Below, one piece after another: positions 61,196-64,000 of a stretch of DNA of 64,000 nt. Where the stretch lies: the NCBI GenBank assembly GCA_038893495.1, contig JAWARJ010000001.1, positions 1,601,824 through 1,665,823 of the forward strand, written 5' to 3'. Source of the DNA: Thermoproteus sp. GTDB taxonomy: Archaea > Thermoproteota > Thermoprotei > Thermoproteales > Thermoproteaceae. Made by a program: the position numbers and the translations under genes. Under the pieces are notes generated by a model. The model had not been told where the DNA came from. It saw only the letters and a program-made list of their open reading frames with translations, and did not search any database. Every line of letters starts with the position of its first letter. Position 1 is the first letter of the stretch.

Positions 61196-63370
61196 CTAGA
61201 AGTGGAGTAGCCCTGTTAGCACAATGCCCATGTGGGCGTTGGCCAACACTATCGCAAACGCAAATACTACAGAAAGTGTGTTCAGCACCTTTATCAGCGG
61301 GTTGAGGGAGGGGCCTGACGTGTCCTTAAACGGATCGCCTACCGTGTCGCCTACCACTACGGCCTTATGTAATTCGGTCTTCTTCAAGCCCTGAAGCTCT
61401 ATATACTTCTTGGCGTTATCCCAAGCGCCTCCTGCATTCGCCATAAGTAAAGCGCGCGGTACCCCAGATACCACCGCCCCCATTATCAGACCCGCCAGCG
61501 CCTGCCAGCCCATCACGAAGGCCGTAATTAGGGGCACTATTATCACCACGAGACCCGGCAGTAGGAACTCGCCGAGGGCCCTCTTGGTCGCTATGTCCAC
61601 CACGCGGGCGTAGTCGGGCGTCTCTTTCCACTCTAATATGCCCGGCTTCTCTCTGAACTGCCGCCTTATCTCCTCTACTATCTCCATGGCGGTCCTCCCC
61701 ACCGCCCCTAAAGTCCTGCTGGTGAAGAAGTACACTATCATGACCCCTATGAAGGCCCCTATAAGCACATTGGGATTTATTATCGAGATCTTAGAAATGG
61801 ATTCGCTGAGCAGGTCGGTCAGCTGTTGCACGCCTAAGACCTGAGCCATAGACTTCATTATTTCGAACATCAACGCTATGAACAACACCAACGCCGCCAA
61901 AGCGGCGCTCGCAATCGCGTAGCCCTTTGTGGTGGCCTTAGTGGTGTTGCCTATGGAGTCCAATACGTCCGTCACTTCCCTCACGTTTTCGGGGAGGCCC
62001 GCCATCTCGACGACGCCGTTAGCGTTATCGCTCACAGGGCCGTAGGAGTCGGCCGTAATTATTATCCCCGCTATCGCCAAGAGCCCCACAGAGGCCAGCG
62101 CAGTTCCGAATATGCCGGCCAGATACTGGCCATAGCCGCCGAATCCGCCAACTTGGAACACAGTGAACCCTATGGCGTAAGAAACGCCCAATACAACTAT
62201 TATCACCAATAGGACCGGAACTGCGCTCATAAGGCCCACCCCATAGCCAGTTATGATCACAGTAGCCGGGCTTATCTTAGCTTGGTCAGCTATCTGTCTC
62301 ACGGGCTTGTAGTTATAGGAGGTGTAATAGTCGGTTATCTTGACGACTATGGGCGCTATGACGGCGCCCAACGACACGGCTGTCGCCATGGCTAAAGAGT
62401 TCACTAGACTCAAACCTAACATAGAGCTCAATAGGAAAGCCCCTATGAAGAACAGGACGACCGATATGGCGATGGTGGCATATATGGCAGTACTTATAGA
62501 GCCCATGGGGTTCTTCACGTTTCTAATACGCAACAGATTCACCCCCACGAACGTAGCTATCAGCGCTAACGTCGCGAACAGTATTATGCCCTCTATAAAG
62601 GCCGAAGACATGCCCAGTATGCTCGCTAAGAATATGGCCGCAGTTATCGTGACTATATAGGATTCATACACGTCGGCGGCCATTCCGGCTACATCGCCTA
62701 CATTATCCCCGACGTTGTCGGCTATAACTCCCGGGTTCCTCGGGTCGTCCTCCGGGATCCCTGCCTCTATTTTTCCCACCAAGTCGGCTCCGAGGTCGGC
62801 GGCCTTGGTGTATATCCCCCCGCCGACCCTCATGAACAAAGTGACTAGACTCGCACCAAAGCCCAAGGCGACTAGCGGCGTGGCCCACTCGCTTGGGGCG
62901 ACGAACCTAAAGAGTATGTAGAAACCTGATATCAACAGCAGAGCGACACTCGCCAACGAGAGCCCCATAACGGCGCCTGCACGCCACGACACTTGTAGAG
63001 CTCTGCCCATGCCGCCGCTGGCCGCAGCTTGGGCTACACGTGAAGCAGATCTCGTGGTCACATACATGCCCAAATATCCTGCCAACATGGAACCCAAAGC
63101 GCCCACAACGAAGCCTATAGCCGTAAGTCCTGGAAGCCCTCTAGTCATATCTACAGCTAGGAATATTGCTATGGCTAATATTACTAGCAGTATTGTTAGG
63201 GTTCTATACTGTCTGAATAGATACGCCCTGGCGCCGGTAGCTATGGCGTTAGATATAAATTTCATTTTGTCCGTACCTGGGTCTTGTCTTAATACCCATC
63301 TGGCCAAGTATAGAGCATATAGAAGGCCGAAAATTCCGACCAATAGGCCTAATACCGGTATAACTAACAT
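61196..63370 (-). CDS. hppA: Membrane H+-translocating pyrophosphatase (K+-independent type)
   Basis: A 724-residue pump with about 16 helices that couples pyrophosphate hydrolysis to proton export. The substrate segment [20 protein letters not shown] then [20 protein letters not shown] is intact. The cation-selectivity region reads [10 protein letters not shown], with Lys and Thr at the places that are Ala in K+-dependent pumps, so K+-independent. ATG 63370 follows a minus-strand TATA (attttaaa, 63393-63400), leaderless. Confidence 0.95.
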   Translation of the reverse strand: [724 protein letters not shown]

Positions 63371-63392
63371 AGTGGTTTAGACTTGCTAGACC

Positions 63393-63400
63393 TTTAAAAT
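63393..63400 (-). promoter_or_regulatory. TATA box for hppA
   Basis: On the minus strand attttaaa is centred about 26 bases before ATG 63370. Confidence 0.55.
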
Positions 63401-63418
63401 ATTATCATTAATGATAAT
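63401..63418. promoter_or_regulatory. 18-base palindrome directly upstream of the hppA TATA box
   Basis: ATTATCATTAATGATAAT is a perfect inverted repeat abutting the TATA box, at about -31 to -48 of the predicted hppA start. The place where a regulator would touch the BRE/TFB region makes it a candidate operator. Confidence 0.45.
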
Positions 63419-63627
63419 TATAGCCCAACTCTTTAAATACATATTAACCAGTAAATATCGATTTAAATAGATATACATTTATGCTTAATAGTATATTTTC
63501 TAATCTATATTATATCTATCGATAATAATTACGATTTAAGAGGTAGCCATCCTTAGTGCTATTGGGGTTGCGATATGCCTGTTCCAGCAGGAGGTCTATA
63601 CTTTAAAAATATTGCAATTCCCCATTT
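63419..63627. other. Intergenic region between hppA and the last gene
   Basis: AT-rich in its hppA half. No solid gene: a 20-codon frame (ATG 63575 to TAG 63637) is present but contains the TATA box of the next gene, so it is unlikely to be real. The TATA-like actttaaaaa (63600-63609) serves GTG 63628. Confidence 0.4.
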
Positions 63628-64000
63628 GTGCCTTTAGAGCGGATTGTTGAATTCAGAATAGCGGCGCCGATCGACGTACTGCCTGATGTAATATTCTATA
63701 TTGGCAAGACCAAGGCGGCTATGTTTGAAGAGAGGCCTCAAAGGCTAGCTAGGCCGAGGGATCCGGAGGCTCAACAATATTTGAGGAAACTTGACGAAAT
63801 ATTATCTTTATTCTCACAATACTATCAGCCAAATCTGATGCAGTTGCCAAAAATACCATTAACGCAAATATTTAATAATGTATTTACAGAACTTATACAA
63901 ATCTTCAATGAGGTTAAAGGATATGCCGAAGACCTCCAGAAGTTAAGACAGAAACTCCAAATCTCAAGCCATCTGCGCGACGTAAAGAACGCCGAATTCC
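63628..64000 (+). CDS. Hypothetical protein (partial, C-terminus off window)
   Basis: From GTG 63628 the frame is open to the window end (about 124 residues): MPLERIVEFRIAAPIDVLPD, then RPQRLARPRDPEAQQYLRKL and predicted helices with coiled-coil features (IQIFNEVKGYAEDLQKLRQK). No family recognised from the visible part. The start rests on a TATA box at 63600-63609 about 24 bases upstream. Confidence 0.55.
   Translation, partial: MPLERIVEFRIAAPIDVLPDVIFYIGKTKAAMFEERPQRLARPRDPEAQQYLRKLDEILSLFSQYYQPNLMQLPKIPLTQIFNNVFTELIQIFNEVKGYAEDLQKLRQKLQISSHLRDVKNAEF

Noticed and set aside
63575-63637. 20-residue frame upstream of the last gene
   Set aside because: The TATA box for GTG 63628 lies inside it and nothing suggests translation.

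Overview
The window looks like a chromosomal segment of a hyperthermophilic crenarchaeon of the family Thermoproteaceae (Pyrobaculum/Thermoproteus-like). The support is archaeal-only informational genes (TFB, small RFC subunit, crenarchaeal XPF, L13e, L38e, P1/L12, S19/S17 outside an S10-type cluster, archaeal ThrRS and PheT), archaeal lipid genes (glycerol-1-phosphate dehydrogenase, a UbiA-type geranylgeranyltransferase), siroheme-dependent haem synthesis, frequent GTG/TTG starts, and TATA boxes placed about 25 bases before start codons, which implies mostly leaderless mRNAs. The genus is an inference; no rRNA or tRNA gene was found in the window.

Layout. 1-5 kb: an autoantigen-p27-like zinc protein, a small kinase, a PUA protein, then a tightly overlapping run HTH regulator - trm1 - UPF0200 - UPF0201. 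4.4-7.1 kb: a minus-strand run of coiled-coil protein, DUF373 membrane protein and RNA methylase. 7-13 kb: an HTH regulator, L13e, an operon tfb - HIT-like - membrane protein, and an operon DRG-like GTPase - coiled-coil protein - rfcS. 13-24 kb: crotonase, isocitrate dehydrogenase, GNAT, NMD3, a lone m5C methyltransferase, a PD-(D/E)XK-like protein, a thioredoxin reductase-like flavoprotein, the methylcitrate pair prpB-prpD, a fused siroheme decarboxylase, and L22. 24-35 kb: UbiA prenyltransferase, HAD phosphatase, a frameshifted membrane/winged-helix gene, L38e and P1, a site-2 protease, TIP49, citrate synthase. 35-45 kb: malic enzyme, egsA, a DJ-1-like protein, adenylate kinase, hexulose-phosphate synthase, archease, pheT, and the S19-S17-xpf operon. 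45-54 kb: a glycolytic run pgk-gap-usp-GH1, a nucleotidyltransferase, a pilin-like peptide, thrS, a pyruvoyl decarboxylase, HtpX, PadR. 54-64 kb: inositol-1-phosphate synthase, nitrilase, a GT2 glycan synthase, an Hdr-like iron-sulfur membrane protein, a lone Cas4 nuclease, a GTPBP1-like GTPase, the H+-pyrophosphatase hppA, and the 5' part of an unknown gene.

Metabolically the window gives parts of the citric acid/methylcitrate cycle (citrate synthase, Icd, PrpB, PrpD), anaplerosis (malic enzyme), lower glycolysis/gluconeogenesis (Gap, Pgk), reverse ribulose-monophosphate pentose synthesis (Hps), pyrophosphate-linked proton pumping (HppA) and ether-lipid backbone synthesis (EgsA, UbiA). Most of the rest is housekeeping.

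The most interesting signals are: candidate box C/D guide RNAs in gene gaps and at 3' ends (best at 37061-37115 and 33608-33662), a GC-rich potentially structured segment between 27.53 and 27.61 kb, a one-base frameshift in a C7 run at about 26.81 kb, and a set of enzyme-fold proteins that have lost catalytic residues (HIT without the His triad, DRG-like GTPase without G3/G4, DJ-1 without the Cys, TrxR without the NADPH glycine motif, an MBL protein without HxHxDH). No CRISPR array, insertion sequence or provirus was seen.
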